From Nocardia sputorum (GTDB lineage: Bacteria > Actinomycetota > Actinomycetes > Mycobacteriales > Mycobacteriaceae), in the NCBI RefSeq assembly GCF_027924405.1, contig NZ_AP026978.1, forward strand, positions 5,394,001 through 5,458,000: a stretch of DNA of 64,000 nt, read 5' to 3'. Positions 8,950-17,610 of this stretch are shown here, one piece after another; the first letter of the stretch is position 1; each line of letters begins with the position of its first letter. The translations under genes and the position numbers were made by a program. The notes beneath the pieces were generated by a model. The model was not told where the DNA came from, did no database searches, and saw nothing but the letters and a program-made list of their open reading frames with translations.

Positions 8950-9147
8950 CTAGGCGGCACGCCGGTGCGCGGCGGTCGACCGGTCATCACTTGCGTCCAT
9001 TGCGGCCGACACCACCTGGGTCAGAGGCTCGCAAGGCTCGTGCCTCACCACGGCAAAGTCCGCCTTTCGATCGAACTCCCCATCGTCGAACGGAGCGGGT
9101 GTACGCGACGATCGACCATGAGTGAGACCTACTTTCGACGTCTTCAT
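8950..9147 (-). CDS. Possible small gene ahead of the 181-aa gene
   Basis: An open frame of 65 codons starts at an ATG with GGGAAG about 9 bases upstream and ends 18 bases before the next gene on the same strand. The product is charged, contains one cysteine (in HEPCEPLTQVV) and shows no known domain. Position and spacing suit a first gene of the left operon, but coding character is weak and longer frames overlap it. The remaining sequence up to 9363 would then hold the divergent promoters of this operon and of the rightward hydrolase gene. Confidence 0.3.
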   Translation of the reverse strand: MKTSKVGLTHGRSSRTPAPFDDGEFDRKADFAVVRHEPCEPLTQVVSAAMDASDDRSTAAHRRAA

Positions 9148-9363
9148 TGTCGAGGCTTCCCAACTGCGGGAAGCGCGGCGCTGGCAGAACCGGGGAGGCC
9201 GGTCCGGATCCATCTACACTGACATGCGCGAATTGTCCAGGCTGCCAGATCAGTTCACAGCGACTTGTGAGGACGGGTTGGATGAACGTCTGCGACCCAT
9301 TGCTCGAACCTACCGCTCGGGCATCCTCCACCTGCCGACGGCACCGACAACCGGGGGACGATC

Positions 9364-10860
9364 ATGACCTCTGCTGAAATCTGGCCCACCGAGGTCGAGG
9401 TAGCAGCGCAAGAGCCGGAAACGGCGGAAGATCAGCAGACCGGCCCGGCGACGCCGTGGTCGAGCCGGCCGGATCAGCAGCGGTCACGGCCGGGTACGGG
9501 CGTACCGGGACAACCGGCTGTTTCCGCTCCGCCGGGGCAAGTGGGCGCTCCGGCACCCGGTCAATCCAATGGCGCCGGGCAGTCGAATCCGTCCAACTCG
9601 CCGGGTGTTTCGGGTTCGCCTGTGCCTGGTCAGGTCGTGCCTGGTCAGGCGGGTCAGCCGGGTGGTGTGCCGGGTCAGCCTGGTGTGGGTGTGCCTGGTG
9701 GGCCGGTGCCGGGTGGTCCGGGTGGTGTGGTGGCTCCGCGGGTGGAGTCGGCGCCGGGTCGGGGTGGGGGTGCGGGTCGGGAGGAGGAGCGGGAGCCGGA
9801 GCCGTTGGTGGATCCGGAGGTGGTGGCGGGTGTGCTGCCGATGGCGGGGATGATGGCGATGGGGATGTTGCCGATGATCGCCTCGGCGTTGGCGGGTTTG
9901 GGTGGTGGGGGTGATGGTGGGGGTTCGGCGCCGGTGGCCTCGGGTGTGGGGAGTGATGGTTCGGGTGCGGTCGCGGGGGGTATGTCGCCGGAGGCGGCGC
10001 GGGCGATGGATGTGTTGAAGCAGTTGGAGGGGGTGTACGGGGAGGGGGAACCGGTTGATCCGCAGGCGCGGGAGTTGCCGCAGCAGTCCGGCGGTGTCTC
10101 GGGTAGTGGTGCGACGACGCGGGCGATTCGGGCCAAGCGGTTGTTCCAGCGCAACGCGGCGAAGGCGTTCAACAATGTGGACAACCAGTTGGTGTCGTAT
10201 GTCCAGGGTTTGAAGGGGTCGAACAAGGTCGACAAGAAGGCGATCATCAAGCTGGTGCGTGAGGTGAACGTGGCGTTGGCGGAGTTGGGGCCGCAGGCGT
10301 ACACGAAGGCCGGGCAGCAGAAGGTGCATCAGATCCTGACCGCGGCGTTGCTGAAAGCGCAGTCGATCGTCTCCGGTGGCAGCGCCACCTCCAGTGACAC
10401 CGCTGCCGCGATCAACCGGTTGACCAAGCAGTACCTGTACAACATCGCGGGCAAGAACTACACACCACCCACCGGCACCAACGGCAGCACCGGCGCGACC
10501 GGAGCCGCCGCCAAAGCCATCCAGGTGGCACTCGCCCAACTCGGCGACCCCTACGTCTACGGTGCGGAAGGGCCGAACGCTTTCGACTGCTCGGGCCTGA
10601 TGCAATACGCGGCGGCAGCCGCCGGGGTCCGGATTCCCCGAGTCGCGGCCGACCAATACCGCACCCTGCCCAAGGTGAATCCGCGAGACATCAAGCCCGG
10701 CGATCTCATCTTCCCCTCGAGTTCGTTCAAGGGGCCGAACAATCCGGGCCACGTCATCATGTACATCGGCAACGGCATGTGTGTCGAAGCTCCCCGTACC
10801 GGCGGCCACGTCCAGTACCGGAAACTGCCCAGCAGTTACGCGGCCGCGCGGTGGGCGTGA
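9364..10860 (+). CDS. NlpC/P60-family peptidoglycan endopeptidase on a shared scaffold (hydrolase A)
   Basis: The 498-residue product starts with a Pro/Gly/Gln-rich N-terminus. A Met/Ala-rich hydrophobic segment (about 155-180) follows, then a helical domain (about 210-370) resembling the DUF4226 domain of mycobacterial cell-wall hydrolases. The NlpC/P60 head (about 380-498) has the catalytic pair Cys409 (DCSGL) and His463 (GHVIMY). Such enzymes cleave peptide stems of peptidoglycan. There is no Sec signal peptide, so export through the neighbouring secretion system is likely. It is the only rightward gene in the first 25 kb. Bases 9639-10486 are identical, inverted, in the hydrolase B gene. 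GGGGGAC lies 5 bases before the ATG. Confidence 0.85.
   Translation: MTSAEIWPTEVEVAAQEPETAEDQQTGPATPWSSRPDQQRSRPGTGVPGQPAVSAPPGQVGAPAPGQSNGAGQSNPSNSPGVSGSPVPGQVVPGQAGQPGGVPGQPGVGVPGGPVPGGPGGVVAPRVESAPGRGGGAGREEEREPEPLVDPEVVAGVLPMAGMMAMGMLPMIASALAGLGGGGDGGGSAPVASGVGSDGSGAVAGGMSPEAARAMDVLKQLEGVYGEGEPVDPQARELPQQSGGVSGSGATTRAIRAKRLFQRNAAKAFNNVDNQLVSYVQGLKGSNKVDKKAIIKLVREVNVALAELGPQAYTKAGQQKVHQILTAALLKAQSIVSGGSATSSDTAAAINRLTKQYLYNIAGKNYTPPTGTNGSTGATGAAAKAIQVALAQLGDPYVYGAEGPNAFDCSGLMQYAAAAAGVRIPRVAADQYRTLPKVNPRDIKPGDLIFPSSSFKGPNNPGHVIMYIGNGMCVEAPRTGGHVQYRKLPSSYAAARWA
9639..10486 (+). repeat. 848-bp inverted repeat, left arm (within hydrolase A)
   Basis: This arm matches 13080-13927 on the opposite strand. 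Boundaries were set by eye: the left edge begins at GCCTGGTCAGG and the right edge ends at CACCAACGGCA, with mismatches on both sides. The three reading frames I could compare translate identically over nearly the whole length, so the DNA is essentially identical. The arm encodes the low-complexity, hydrophobic and helical scaffold of both hydrolases. On the coding strand it is unusually G/T-rich, with many GGT, GTG and TTG codons. Confidence 0.9.
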
Positions 10861-10890
10861 TCGGCAGTCGATCGCGCCCGGCGGACACCT

Positions 10891-10912
10891 CGCGCGAACG
10901 AAGCCTCGCGCG
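10891..10912. terminator. Hairpin between convergent hydrolase A and SLT genes
   Basis: CGCGCGA and TCGCGCG can pair around an 8-base loop, 30 bases after hydrolase A and 79 bases after the SLT gene stop. There is no T-run, as usual in actinobacteria. It could act in both directions; a modest call. Confidence 0.35.
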
Positions 10913-10990
10913 TGCCGCATTCTTCCGATCAGCTGGACCCGCGTGCGCTGCGTTCCCGGCCCGATCGGACGTGATTCGCCGCAACCGGCA

Positions 10991-12211
10991 TCAATACCCC
11001 ACGTACGAGCCGCCGCCGCGCATCTGCACGATTCCCGGCACATTGCTGACCGACCCGTAACGTTCGATGGCATACCGAACGCCCGCGACGATATTGTCCA
11101 CCGGATTCCAGATATCACGATGCCCCGGAACGGAATACGCGTTGAACGTCGGATCGATCGTCTGCATCAGGCCTTTCGACGGAATTCCGGCCGCGGCGTT
11201 GCTGTCCCAGAGATTGATCGCGTTCGGGTTGCCGCCGGACTCGTGCTGGATGATCGCCGCGATGTCGGCCGGATCGATCTGGCGCGTGTCGTAGCCGTGC
11301 TGGCGCAACACCTGCAAGGCTTCGTTGATCCATTGCCCCTGTTGGCCGGACGGCCGCGAGCGTGGCGGACCGCCGCTGGGCCCGTGCACGCCGGAGTGCG
11401 CCGTGCGGCGGGGCCGCCGCGGCTGGACGGGACGCGACTCACGCAGGTAGCGGTCGGCCAGGGCAGCCACCCGATCGGCGGTGAGCACTGCCGCGGCCTG
11501 CCCCTGGCCGAGCACGGTTCCCGCCCGTTGCAAGGCGTTGTCCAAGGTGGAGATCACCAACTGCCTGCTCGCGTTGGCGTCCTGGACATTGCCGAGCGCG
11601 GTCAGGGCGGTGTTCACCTCGGCGATGATCGAGCCGATCGCGGCGCGTCCCTGCGTGCTGTTGTCCACCGCGCCGCCGAGGATGCGTTCCAACTCGGCGT
11701 TCATCGACTGTGTGGCATCGCCGTGGCGTGCTCGATTCAGATTGCTGTCGGCGTACCGGGAACCGAGCGCACCGTCCCACACGACGGGTCCGCTCGGCCG
11801 TGCCGCGTCGAGATCGGGCGGCGCGTACGGTTGTCCCGTCACGGCAGTCGGCGGGCCGTCACCGTATTGGGCGGCGATGGCCGCCAACGCGCCCATCGCC
11901 GCGGCCGCCATGGGCGTGGACGAGCCCCCCATGCCGAGCGCGTCCGAGCGCGGAACGGAGGTGGAACCCGAAGCCGGGGAAGTCGTCTCGGATGCCTGCG
12001 GTGCATTCTGCGCGCGCCCCTGAGCCGTCGCACTGGTCGGCGCCGCGGCAGCCGCACCTGGCTGTGGCCGCGGGATCGGGGTGGGAGCGCCGCGCGTCGC
12101 GGACTTGGCGGGGCGGTGCGGCGCGGTGGTAGTGGCGCTCGCGCGCACGTCGCGAGGATCGCCGGGATCATGGGGATCTCGCTCGGGGCCAGTACGATCC
12201 GTCGGAGCCAT
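10991..12211 (-). CDS. Lytic transglycosylase (SLT domain) of the secretion cluster
   Basis: The 406-residue product has a Pro/Thr/Ala-rich N-terminus (1-95), an Ala/Met-rich hydrophobic patch and a helical scaffold (about 140-255) of the same kind as hydrolases A and B but clearly diverged. A basic Pro-rich linker follows, then a C-terminal SLT lysozyme-fold domain (about 290-406). The catalytic glutamate is Glu324 in QHESGGNP, followed by GLMQTI, the standard transglycosylase motifs. These enzymes cut the MurNAc-GlcNAc bond and open the wall for T4SS assembly (VirB1 role). No signal peptide is present. It lies inside the segment bounded by the two 848-bp inverted repeats. Confidence 0.85.
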   Translation of the reverse strand: MAPTDRTGPERDPHDPGDPRDVRASATTTAPHRPAKSATRGAPTPIPRPQPGAAAAAPTSATAQGRAQNAPQASETTSPASGSTSVPRSDALGMGGSSTPMAAAAMGALAAIAAQYGDGPPTAVTGQPYAPPDLDAARPSGPVVWDGALGSRYADSNLNRARHGDATQSMNAELERILGGAVDNSTQGRAAIGSIIAEVNTALTALGNVQDANASRQLVISTLDNALQRAGTVLGQGQAAAVLTADRVAALADRYLRESRPVQPRRPRRTAHSGVHGPSGGPPRSRPSGQQGQWINEALQVLRQHGYDTRQIDPADIAAIIQHESGGNPNAINLWDSNAAAGIPSKGLMQTIDPTFNAYSVPGHRDIWNPVDNIVAGVRYAIERYGSVSNVPGIVQMRGGGSYVGY

Positions 12212-12621
12212 CAGTTTCCCCGATGCGCGCGGACACTACGCACGGTGACCACAGAGGCAGCCATGATTCACCTTCCGCCGGATGCCCCGGTACGCGCACT
12301 GCCGATCGCCGGACACGATCAGTGCGTGCTGGAGCCGGAGGAGTGCACAGCCGACGCGGCAGCGACGTCGCTATCCGCGCCGATGCGGTGAACTCATGCC
12401 GCCTTGCCCGGCTGTCGGCTCATCCGACTCGGAATGCCTCTTCCCCGGCACCCGCCCTGGAGCGTATCCGCAGCTTAACGTAAGTATCTCCGGAGCACGC
12501 CTATTCTGTTCCCGCTTACGGGAATACCGGGCGTCCCGCGTCCCGGCAGCGGCCGGGCGACAACCGCGAGGCGCCTTGGTGGGAAAAAGGCACCGAGCGA
12601 CCGGGCGAAGGCCGGGCGGCG
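12212..12621. other. Intergenic region between the SLT and hydrolase B genes, with one dyad
   Basis: No convincing gene is seen in these 410 bases. A dyad TTCCCG-CTTA-CGGGAA lies at 12509-12524. It resembles TTCCCA-GTCG-TGGGAA at 22003-22018 in the same cluster. It could be a terminator for hydrolase B or an operator for the SLT gene, which must be transcribed either from here or from far upstream. Confidence 0.4.
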
Positions 12622-14196
12622 TCAAACGGCGACGTTGCGCATCGCCGAGGCGATGCTGTTGGCGTAGGCGATGCGCTGCCCTCTCGCCTCACCGGAGCTT
12701 CTTTCGTAATACTGATCGAAGACGGCCGCCGCGTAGGCGGGCGTCTGCGCGGCCCGGAGATATCCGTACGCGGTGGATTCGTTGCTGCGCAATTCGGCCA
12801 TCATGAAATCGACCTGAGTCTTCCAGTCGGTGACCGGCTTACCGCGAGCTGCCGCGAATCGCTCCAGGGCCTGCCGTCGCCCACCCCGCCATTGGCACAG
12901 ACCGATAGCGCCTTCGCCCGAGTTGTACGCGCTGGTCTTGAACCCCGACTCGACCTGAATATTGCCCACGATCCCCGCGGCCTGTGCGGGCGTGAGTCCG
13001 TGTTTCGAGATGAGGTAGCGATAGATGTCCGCCGGGTTGGCGTTCGAGCCCCCGGGAATGTTGTCGGCGCTGCCACTCGTGCCGTTGGTGCCGGTGGGTG
13101 GTGTGTAGTTCTTGCCCGCGATGTTGTACAGGTACTGCTTGGTCAACCGGTTGATCGCGGCAGCGGTGTCACTGGAGGTGGCGCTGCCACCGGAGACGAT
13201 CGACTGCGCTTTCAGCAACGCCGCGGTCAGGATCTGATGCACCTTCTGCTGCCCGGCCTTCGTGTACGCCTGCGGCCCCAACTCCGCCAACGCCACGTTC
13301 ACCTCACGCACCAGCTTGATGATCGCCTTCTTGTCGACCTTGTTCGACCCCTTCAAACCCTGGACATACGACACCAACTGGTTGTCCACATTGTTGAACG
13401 CCTTCGCCGCGTTGCGCTGGAACAACCGCTTGGCCCGAATCGCCCGCGTCGTCGCACCACTACCCGAGACACCGCCGGACTGCTGCGGCAACTCCCGCGC
13501 CTGCGGATCAACCGGTTCCCCCTCCCCGTACACCCCCTCCAACTGCTTCAACACATCCATCGCCCGCGCCGCCTCCGGCGACATACCCCCCGCGACCGCA
13601 CCCGAACCATCACTCCCCACACCCGAGGCCACCGGCGCCGAACCCCCACCATCACCCCCACCACCCAAACCCGCCAACGCCGAGGCGATCATCGGCAACA
13701 TCCCCATCGCCATCATCCCCGCCATCGGCAGCACACCCGCCACCACCTCCGGATCCACCAACGGCTCCGGCTCCCGCTCCTCCTCCCGACCCGCACCCCC
13801 ACCCCGACCCGGCGCCGACTCCACCCGCGGAGCCACCACACCACCCGGACCACCCGGCACCGGCCCACCAGGCACACCCACACCAGGCTGACCCGGCACA
13901 CCACCCGGCTGACCCGCCTGACCAGGCGCCGCCGCACCCGGCACGGTCGGACTACCAGGCACCCCAGCCGAACCCGGAACCCCGGCGTCACCGCCACCAT
14001 TCGGCTGACCGGATCCTGGCTGACCTGCTCCGGGAGGCTGCCCCGTCCCGGGAGAAGGACTGCCGGGCGATCCCGGCACCCCACCCTGCCGCGGCCGCTG
14101 CTGATCGGGCCGGTTGGACCACGGCGTCACCGGTACCGGCGGCGCCTCGGCATCCTCGCCGGCTTCTATCTGGGGCTCTACCTCTGTTGGCGGCAT
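12622..14196 (-). CDS. Phage-lysozyme-like muralytic protein on the shared scaffold (hydrolase B)
   Basis: The 524-residue product has a Pro/Gly-rich N-terminus related to but diverged from that of hydrolase A (both contain TPWS/N-RPDQQR). The same identical scaffold follows (residues about 90-372). The C-terminal domain (about 385-520) resembles the tail-associated lysozyme family (Phage_lysozyme2): Glu416 lies in QVESGFK, followed by GAIGLCQWRGGR. Such domains hydrolyse glycan strands. No Sec signal is seen. It follows the membrane-anchored 296-residue gene after 10 bases, which makes it part of the T4SS operon. The frame at the repeat edge is the same as in hydrolase A, so heads could be swapped without frameshift. 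Confidence 0.8.
   Translation of the reverse strand: MPPTEVEPQIEAGEDAEAPPVPVTPWSNRPDQQRPRQGGVPGSPGSPSPGTGQPPGAGQPGSGQPNGGGDAGVPGSAGVPGSPTVPGAAAPGQAGQPGGVPGQPGVGVPGGPVPGGPGGVVAPRVESAPGRGGGAGREEEREPEPLVDPEVVAGVLPMAGMMAMGMLPMIASALAGLGGGGDGGGSAPVASGVGSDGSGAVAGGMSPEAARAMDVLKQLEGVYGEGEPVDPQARELPQQSGGVSGSGATTRAIRAKRLFQRNAAKAFNNVDNQLVSYVQGLKGSNKVDKKAIIKLVREVNVALAELGPQAYTKAGQQKVHQILTAALLKAQSIVSGGSATSSDTAAAINRLTKQYLYNIAGKNYTPPTGTNGTSGSADNIPGGSNANPADIYRYLISKHGLTPAQAAGIVGNIQVESGFKTSAYNSGEGAIGLCQWRGGRRQALERFAAARGKPVTDWKTQVDFMMAELRSNESTAYGYLRAAQTPAYAAAVFDQYYERSSGEARGQRIAYANSIASAMRNVAV
13080..13927 (-). repeat. 848-bp inverted repeat, right arm (within hydrolase B)
   Basis: This is the reverse-complement copy of 9639-10486, of equal length and without visible indels. 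The arms are 2,593 bp apart and enclose the head of hydrolase A, the SLT gene and the head of hydrolase B. Sequence outside the arms is only distantly similar between the two genes, so the identity is maintained by recombination or is recent. Confidence 0.9.
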
Positions 14197-14206
14197 CGCT
14201 TACTCA

Positions 14207-15097
14207 TCACATCCCGCTGCCGAGTACTCGTTTCACCCGCACGTCGTTCACGCTCGGGATGCTCAGTTCGACGAATTCACCGGTCGTCGCATCGGTGGTG
14301 ACGAGCCGCGTGTCACTGACCGCGATGCCGACCTGGGTCGGCGCGTTGTTTCGGTAATTCCAGAACACCAGATCGCCGGGCGATACCGCGACGGGATCCA
14401 CTCGCTGGCCGCACGCGGCCTGTGCCGCAATGGTGTTCGGCAACACGACTACCGATGCTTCGCCGAGCTGTCCGCATGCCCGCCGCGCCGGAACGCTCGG
14501 CTGAACCGCGCCGTCCCCAACCGACGGCTGCGCCACCGCCGCCTCGGTAGTCGCGCATCGACCCGTTATCTGCGCGGCCGATGCCTGGTAGATCACAGAT
14601 CTGGTGAACTCCGTGGCGCCGGCTCGGCTACCGGAGCCGGTGCCGGCCCCGCTCGCCGTCAGCTGTGCCAGAGCGAGCTGACGCGCACACTCCACACCGA
14701 TGCCCCCGTTGACGTACAGCAAGGCAGGATCCTGGCGTGGCGCGTACTTCATCGCCGTGGCGCAGGCACGATCCCAATCGGAGGCGTGGGTGTCGTCCGG
14801 TGCGATGGTCAGCTCGGCGTACGGATTCGTGGTGGGAGTGGAGGTCGTTCCACCCACCGGTGCGCTCTTCGCGGTCGGCCGCGCCGCTGTCGTCGCGCGG
14901 CTGGGGGTCACTGTCTGCGAGGGGTCGGGCCCCACCGCACTGTCGCACTGATAGTGCAGGTCGGAGGCGATCGCCGACGTCGCGCCGCCGATGACCACTA
15001 GCAAAACCATCATCGACACGAGCAGGACGCCCACGCCCCCCAGCACTACCCATACCCAGATCGGCATGAGTACGAGCGTTAGAAGACGACCGATCAT
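14207..15097 (-). CDS. Membrane-anchored protein with degenerate NlpC/P60-like domain
   Basis: The 296-residue product begins with a 40-residue hydrophobic anchor (about 6-42). A Thr/Pro/Ala-rich linker follows to about 95 and then an extracytoplasmic domain. Its last 60 residues contain SPGDLVFWNY and QVGIAV, the strands that carry PGDLVFF and the catalytic HVGIY in NlpC/P60 peptidases. Here the catalytic His is replaced by Gln and no DCSGL box is evident, so it is probably a non-catalytic wall-binding or scaffold domain. An AGAGAGG ribosome site precedes the ATG. It sits between the VirB6-like and hydrolase B genes. Confidence 0.7.
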   Translation of the reverse strand: MIGRLLTLVLMPIWVWVVLGGVGVLLVSMMVLLVVIGGATSAIASDLHYQCDSAVGPDPSQTVTPSRATTAARPTAKSAPVGGTTSTPTTNPYAELTIAPDDTHASDWDRACATAMKYAPRQDPALLYVNGGIGVECARQLALAQLTASGAGTGSGSRAGATEFTRSVIYQASAAQITGRCATTEAAVAQPSVGDGAVQPSVPARRACGQLGEASVVVLPNTIAAQAACGQRVDPVAVSPGDLVFWNYRNNAPTQVGIAVSDTRLVTTDATTGEFVELSIPSVNDVRVKRVLGSGM

Positions 15098-15150
15098 CGC
15101 GTGCCTCTCTGTGATATCTGCCCCACTGTCTTGCCCTTATCGAGGGATGA

Positions 15151-17610
15151 TCAGCGGCCGCGCGGGTTCCTGAGGGGATTCAGGATCCGGTCCGGGATGT
15201 CGGGCAGCGGATTCGCCGCGGGGTCCGGCTGCGGGAGCGAGACAGCACCGGTGATATTGCGGCCCGCCTGCCATTGGTCGGTCTGGGCAGCTTTGTCGAT
15301 TTCGGAACGCAGTCTTCGAATCCGATCGAAGTCCTGTGGATTCTCGGCGACCCAGTTGGTGGCCGCCTGGATCCGCAGCGCATGCTCGTTCGCGATCCAC
15401 TGCCTCAACCTGTCCGCATCGTTCTGAGAGAGGTCCTGGCCATTGACCCGCAGCCGCGCGGCTGACGCGTCCCTGATCGGCCCCGATGCATGGGCCTGCA
15501 ACGCATCAATCCATTCTCTGGTCGGATTGTCGATGTAATCCCTGCCGAGCTGGGCCAGTTCATCCGAAATTCGCACACCGCCCTGGTAATCACCTCGATA
15601 CCGATCGACGCTGGCCTCCAACCCGTGGAACCTGGCCATCATCATTCTCGGATTCGTATGGAAGTCCCGCTCGAAGTGCTTGTGCGCCGCGACGACCCGG
15701 CCGAGGTGCTTCGATGCGAGCGGCTCGTCGTCCGCGTGCCGGATGATATCCGCGCGCGCGATCGTCGCCCGTTGTCCTCGAGTCCAACCGATACCGGCCA
15801 TACGGAGGGCGTACTGCACGCTGCCCATCATGCCTGTCATATGCGCGACATTCTCCGCGGCGTAGGCGGCAGACCTTTCACTATTCCGGCGCGACCCGGA
15901 CCTGGTTATCCCCTCCCGGGCATAATTGGCAGCAGCCACACGATCGTATGCCGAGGCGTGCGCGGCCTCCCTCAGGTCGCGAGTCCTCAGGCCCCTCGCT
16001 TTGTTCCTCTTGTCGATCTGGTCTACCCGGGAGAAAGGATTGAGGGGATTGAGGCGGCCACCGGCCATCCACGCCGTGACCGGCGAGCTGTTTATGGTGC
16101 TGATCGCGCCGAGCATGGCGAGCGGGGTCATCGAGTTGGCCGCGCCCGAGTTGCCCATGCCCAAACCCATACCCAATGGGGCGCCGCCAGCGGCACCCTG
16201 CGCCGTTCCGGGGTTCTGGATCGCCGCGCCGATGCGGTGGGTCACCCAATCGTTGGCCTCGTCGATATTCCTGCTCAGACGCCGCACCTGGACGATGGCG
16301 ACGATCTCGACGCCCGCCCCGATCACGAACACCACCATGATCTGACCGTTCGCCGCTCGGAACAGACTGCCCAGCAACAGCTCGTAGATGCCGAGGCCGA
16401 TGACGAAAAAGGCCATTTTCCCACCGGCGATGAAGCCGTGTACCACACAACGCACGGTGAATGTCTGCGTGGGACCGTAGATGTAGCCCCCGGCGGCGAA
16501 CCCGAAGATCGACGCGAACCCGTAGTAGATGAGGTCGAGCGCGGCCCACATGATCTTGAAGGACAGGTACGCGGCGAAGGCCAGGAGAATGAGCGCGCAC
16601 AGCAACAGCAGCAGTCCGGCTCCGATCTGACCGACGCTCGGATCCCCCATCGCGGCATACGCGGCGCTGTCACCGCACGACTTCATCCCGTTCCGCACCC
16701 GGTCTTCGCTGCCCGCCGCCATGCCGGCGGACCACGCAGCCCGGCAAGAAGGGTTGTTGTCCACTACGTGCCCGGTATTCCAGACCTGCAACCCGAGCCG
16801 GATGATATTGGTTGCCATGGTCGCTTGCAGCGTGCCGACCAACTGGTCCGGATTCGGGTTGTTGTCCCCGTTCAGACCCGCCGCGACCGAAAGCCCCACG
16901 TTACGGCCTTGCACCAGCACGCCGTGGTCGGACAACGCCTCCGCAAGCGGGTTGGTCAGGAAGAACACGCCCGCGATCGCGAAGGCAATCATCGTCACGA
17001 CCTGTGCAACGGCCTTCGCGTATAAGGCGCGAACGATGAAATAGCCCACGAAGAACGCACCGATCGCAAGCGCCGTCGACGCCAGCAGCGGCGTCGCGAT
17101 CTGCGCCGTCAGGTTGCGGGCCATCGCTTGCAGCGGCGCGCTGATCAGATTCAGCCACTGGAAGTCCAGCGCCTTGCCAGGCAGCCAGACCCCGGTGATC
17201 GTCAAGAGTTGCCATACCGCGAACAGCGGCATGAGGATGATCCACAGCGCGAAATTCCCGATGTTCAGCACTCCGCCGCGATCGACCACCAACATGTAGC
17301 TCGACACATTGACGCCATAGGAGTCCTTGACATTCATCCAGCTCGTCGCGCTGTTGGGAGCGGCCCCTTGGGTCGCTGTGCCTGTCTGCGCAATGGACAC
17401 CGCGTGGACGAGGCCCGGGAAGACGAACAGCACGAAGAGGGCCACGACGATCCACGCGATTCGCCTACGACGGCGCGACGCGGCGATCCAAGCGCGGAAT
17501 CGCCGGAACACCATCTGCGGTCGCCAACGGTCGGCGTCCCAGAACTGCGGTTCCCAAGGCATCCCGAAAGACTGTTCGGTGCGAATTCTGGAGCCGAGTA
17601 TCGCTCTCAT
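15151..17610 (-). CDS. VirB6/TrbL-like polytopic T4SS channel protein
   Basis: The 819-residue product has a basic N-terminus and a first membrane segment at about 50-70. Multiple further hydrophobic segments lie between about 120 and 470, with Gly/Ala/Phe-rich helices. A long hydrophilic cytoplasmic C-terminal half (about 480-819) is rich in Arg and Ala. This is the plan of actinobacterial TrbL/VirB6-type conjugation proteins. Its ATG overlaps the stop of the VirB4 gene by one base. VirB6 proteins form the inner-membrane part of the channel and work with VirB4 and VirB8. The large charged tail is typical of Gram-positive versions. Family assignment is by architecture and position. Confidence 0.75.
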   Translation of the reverse strand: MRAILGSRIRTEQSFGMPWEPQFWDADRWRPQMVFRRFRAWIAASRRRRRIAWIVVALFVLFVFPGLVHAVSIAQTGTATQGAAPNSATSWMNVKDSYGVNVSSYMLVVDRGGVLNIGNFALWIILMPLFAVWQLLTITGVWLPGKALDFQWLNLISAPLQAMARNLTAQIATPLLASTALAIGAFFVGYFIVRALYAKAVAQVVTMIAFAIAGVFFLTNPLAEALSDHGVLVQGRNVGLSVAAGLNGDNNPNPDQLVGTLQATMATNIIRLGLQVWNTGHVVDNNPSCRAAWSAGMAAGSEDRVRNGMKSCGDSAAYAAMGDPSVGQIGAGLLLLLCALILLAFAAYLSFKIMWAALDLIYYGFASIFGFAAGGYIYGPTQTFTVRCVVHGFIAGGKMAFFVIGLGIYELLLGSLFRAANGQIMVVFVIGAGVEIVAIVQVRRLSRNIDEANDWVTHRIGAAIQNPGTAQGAAGGAPLGMGLGMGNSGAANSMTPLAMLGAISTINSSPVTAWMAGGRLNPLNPFSRVDQIDKRNKARGLRTRDLREAAHASAYDRVAAANYAREGITRSGSRRNSERSAAYAAENVAHMTGMMGSVQYALRMAGIGWTRGQRATIARADIIRHADDEPLASKHLGRVVAAHKHFERDFHTNPRMMMARFHGLEASVDRYRGDYQGGVRISDELAQLGRDYIDNPTREWIDALQAHASGPIRDASAARLRVNGQDLSQNDADRLRQWIANEHALRIQAATNWVAENPQDFDRIRRLRSEIDKAAQTDQWQAGRNITGAVSLPQPDPAANPLPDIPDRILNPLRNPRGR

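Noticed and set aside
9484..11118. 544-codon frame antisense to hydrolase A, and a matching long frame at 12892-14301
   Set aside because: Both translate the non-coding strand of the inverted repeat. Their identity only reflects the identical DNA, and the products are Arg/Thr-rich nonsense.
12371..12625. 84-codon minus-strand frame after hydrolase B
   Set aside because: Overlaps the hydrolase B stop, has no ribosome site and gives an Arg/Pro-rich product.
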